From the NCBI GenBank assembly GCA_035575095.1, contig DATLYF010000173.1, positions 1 to 15,415 of the forward strand: DNA of 15,415 nucleotides. Reading direction: 5' to 3'. Made by a program: the position numbers and the translations under genes. This document shows positions 15,101 to 15,415 of this stretch, in pieces; the first letter of the stretch is position 1; each line of letters begins with the position of its first letter. Source of the DNA: DATLYF01 sp035575095. Its GTDB lineage: Bacteria > Pseudomonadota > Gammaproteobacteria > Competibacterales > Competibacteraceae. A model generated the notes under the pieces. The model did no database searches. It saw only the letters and a program-made list of their open reading frames with translations, and was not told where the DNA came from.

Positions 15101-15292
15101 GGTGGCCACGGTCTGGGCGATGACCTCGGCGCTGGCGCCCGGATAGACGGCGGTGACCTGCACCTCCGGCGGCACGATGTCCGGGTACTGGGCGATGGGC
15201 AGCCCACGTAGCGCGGCCAGCCCGGCCAGCACGATGACGATGGAGATCACGCTGGCGAGGATCGGGCGCTGGATGAAATAGCGGGAGAACAT
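12152..15292 (-). CDS. RND-family multidrug efflux permease (HAE1 family)
   Basis: A 1046-residue inner-membrane proton/drug antiporter, full length for AcrB/MexB/MexF-type pumps. It starts MFSRYFIQRPILASV, with the usual first helix and the porter-domain opening LPIAQYPDIVPPEV. The fourth helix carries the proton-relay pair Asp408-Asp409 (GIVVDDAIVVLENV), and the tenth has the partner lysine in GLAAKNAILIVEFA. Conserved FNPPPISGMSTTGGFE and TGSAYQE stretches belong to the second porter half. It ends in an acidic tail (EEEEAAPEPR). In the cell it joins a periplasmic adaptor and an outer-membrane channel to expel drugs, solvents or metabolites; the substrate cannot be read. The start follows the adaptor stop by 10 bases, with GAGG 8 bases upstream. 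No regulator of the pump is in the window. Confidence 0.96.
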   Translation of the reverse strand: MFSRYFIQRPILASVISIVIVLAGLAALRGLPIAQYPDIVPPEVQVTAVYPGASAEVIAQTVATPLEQAINGVDNMLYVRSSASAGTLSLYVTFAIGTDPDQATINVNNRVQSALPQLPEEVRRQGVNVSKRSSNFLQIVMLDSPDGRYDTVFISNYALINVLDELRRIPGVGNAQIFGARDYAMRIWLRPDRLAQLGLTPSDVANAIREQNSQFAAGKFGQAPMQEAQEFTYTVTTQGRLAEPEEFERIILRANPDGTVLRLKDVARIELGAASYDMVSKRNGRETVAIGIFLAPGANALATASAVHDKMAQLAQRFPAGLQYTLPYDTTKFVEVSIREVAKTLGEAMGLVFLVVFLFLQSARATIIPFLAVPVSLIGTFAGMWLLGFSVNTLTLFGMVLAIGIVVDDAIVVLENVERIMRSEGLAPRQATLKAMEEVSGPVVAIVLVLCAVFVPVGFAGGLAGEMYKQFAITIAVSVTLSGLVALTLTPALCATLLKPGHGEPGRFFRWFNRCFERLTAGYTAGVRFMLRRALLGVVLFAGMLAISWQLFVRVPGSLVPDEDQGYIMTMSILPPAASLERTVAVSDRITEIAMANPAVSNIITLSGLDLLSFSNTSFYAAAFLTLKDWEERRAPGQDAQSLVGEMFMKAAAIRDGLVLAFNPPPISGMSTTGGFEAYLQSRGGGDSKALAAQVDKLLAAARQRPELTGLSTVFSANVPQIHIRLDREKARAYGVPVNVVFDTMQATFGALYVNDFNKLGRIFKVQLQSEAEFRARPEDLQNVFVRSARGEMIPLTALVEVQQTTGPEVVDRYNVFPAAKIVGGPAPGYSSGQALAAMEEVAAQVLDEDYALAWTGSAYQERLTGGTSSSVFGFGLIMVFLILAALYERWTLPLAVVLAVPFALFGALVAVWARGLANDVYFQIGLVTLIGLAAKNAILIVEFAVLKVQQGMAVAEAAVEAARLRFRPIIMTSLAFVLGVVPLALSSGAGAASRHSIGTGVIGGMLAATFIATFFIPLFFRLLVRRLPQPAAARMEEEEAAPEPR

Positions 15293-15302
15293 GGCCGCGG
15301 CC

Positions 15303-15415
15303 TCAGCGCTGGGCGGTCTGGCCGGCAGCGGGGGGAAGCGCCGGCGCCGCGGGCTCAGCGATGCGCACCGGCATGCCCGGCCGCAGCTTGAGCAGGTTGT
15401 CCAGCACCACCTGCT
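15303..15415 (-). CDS. RND efflux periplasmic adaptor (membrane fusion protein), C-terminal end
   Basis: Only the last 36 codons are present; the gene begins beyond the window. The frame reads VVLDNLLKLRPGMPVRI, the standard end of the membrane-proximal domain of MexA/AcrA-type adaptors. A short Ala/Pro-rich tail (AEPAAPALPPAAGQTAQR) and a TGA at 15305-15303 follow. The permease starts 10 bases later on the same strand, so the two form the usual adaptor-pump operon. The adaptor is normally a lipid-anchored or secreted periplasmic protein linking the pump to its outer-membrane channel. Confidence 0.88.
   Translation of the reverse strand, partial: QVVLDNLLKLRPGMPVRIAEPAAPALPPAAGQTAQR

Noticed and set aside
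14345..15211. Plus-strand open frame opposite the RND permease
   Set aside because: Composition is typical of an antisense shadow in high-GC DNA. The minus-strand frame is a full-length, motif-complete transporter.

Overview
The window reads as chromosomal DNA of a high-GC gammaproteobacterium, most likely a pseudomonad or close relative. This rests on protein resemblance recalled from memory (Bqs/Car-type response regulator, E. coli-type SpeB, AguB, acetylpolyamine amidohydrolase, KauB/PuuC-like dehydrogenase, HAE1 efflux pump), on strong GC bias at third codon positions, and on tightly packed genes. I see no rRNA, tRNA, CRISPR array, insertion sequence, phage gene or replication origin. The DNA looks like stable core and regional chromosome rather than a recently acquired island.

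Layout. (1) 1-1985, minus strand: an operon read as PepSY protein, diheme cytochrome b561, second PepSY protein, OmpR-family response regulator, sensor kinase (only its first 25 codons are present). A tandem site TTCAG-N6-TTAAG lies upstream at 2079-2094 and resembles the site reported for the Fe(II)-responsive regulator BqsR of Pseudomonas aeruginosa. (2) 1986-2646: a relatively AT-rich regulatory gap, a small conserved protein of unknown function (2245-2562) and a promoter with a good -10 box. (3) 2647-4431: an orphan GspE/PilB-type assembly ATPase. (4) 4552-6552: housekeeping genes, namely an exported FKBP-type prolyl isomerase, a YbaK/EbsC-type aminoacyl-tRNA deacylase (convergent) and riboflavin synthase. 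(5) 6556-12135: a polyamine locus. Agmatinase speB is divergent from a LysR-type regulator, followed by an aldehyde dehydrogenase, N-carbamoylputrescine amidase (aguB) and acetylpolyamine amidohydrolase. (6) 12152-15415, minus strand: an HAE1-family RND efflux permease and the last part of its periplasmic adaptor.

How the genes fit together. In the polyamine block, three hydrolases each remove a different cap from putrescine: amidino (SpeB), carbamoyl (AguB) and acetyl (amidohydrolase). The dehydrogenase can then oxidise the aldehyde formed after putrescine is deaminated. The LysR regulator probably controls the block. A perfect ATCGG-N5-CCGAT box sits in the speB/lysR gap, and a related CGG-N6-CCG site lies at a similar distance upstream of a candidate dehydrogenase promoter. 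In the first operon, two exported PepSY proteins flank a membrane electron carrier and are translationally coupled to the two-component system. This suggests a redox- or metal-responsive envelope module. It is the most interesting arrangement in the window. The remaining genes look ordinary.
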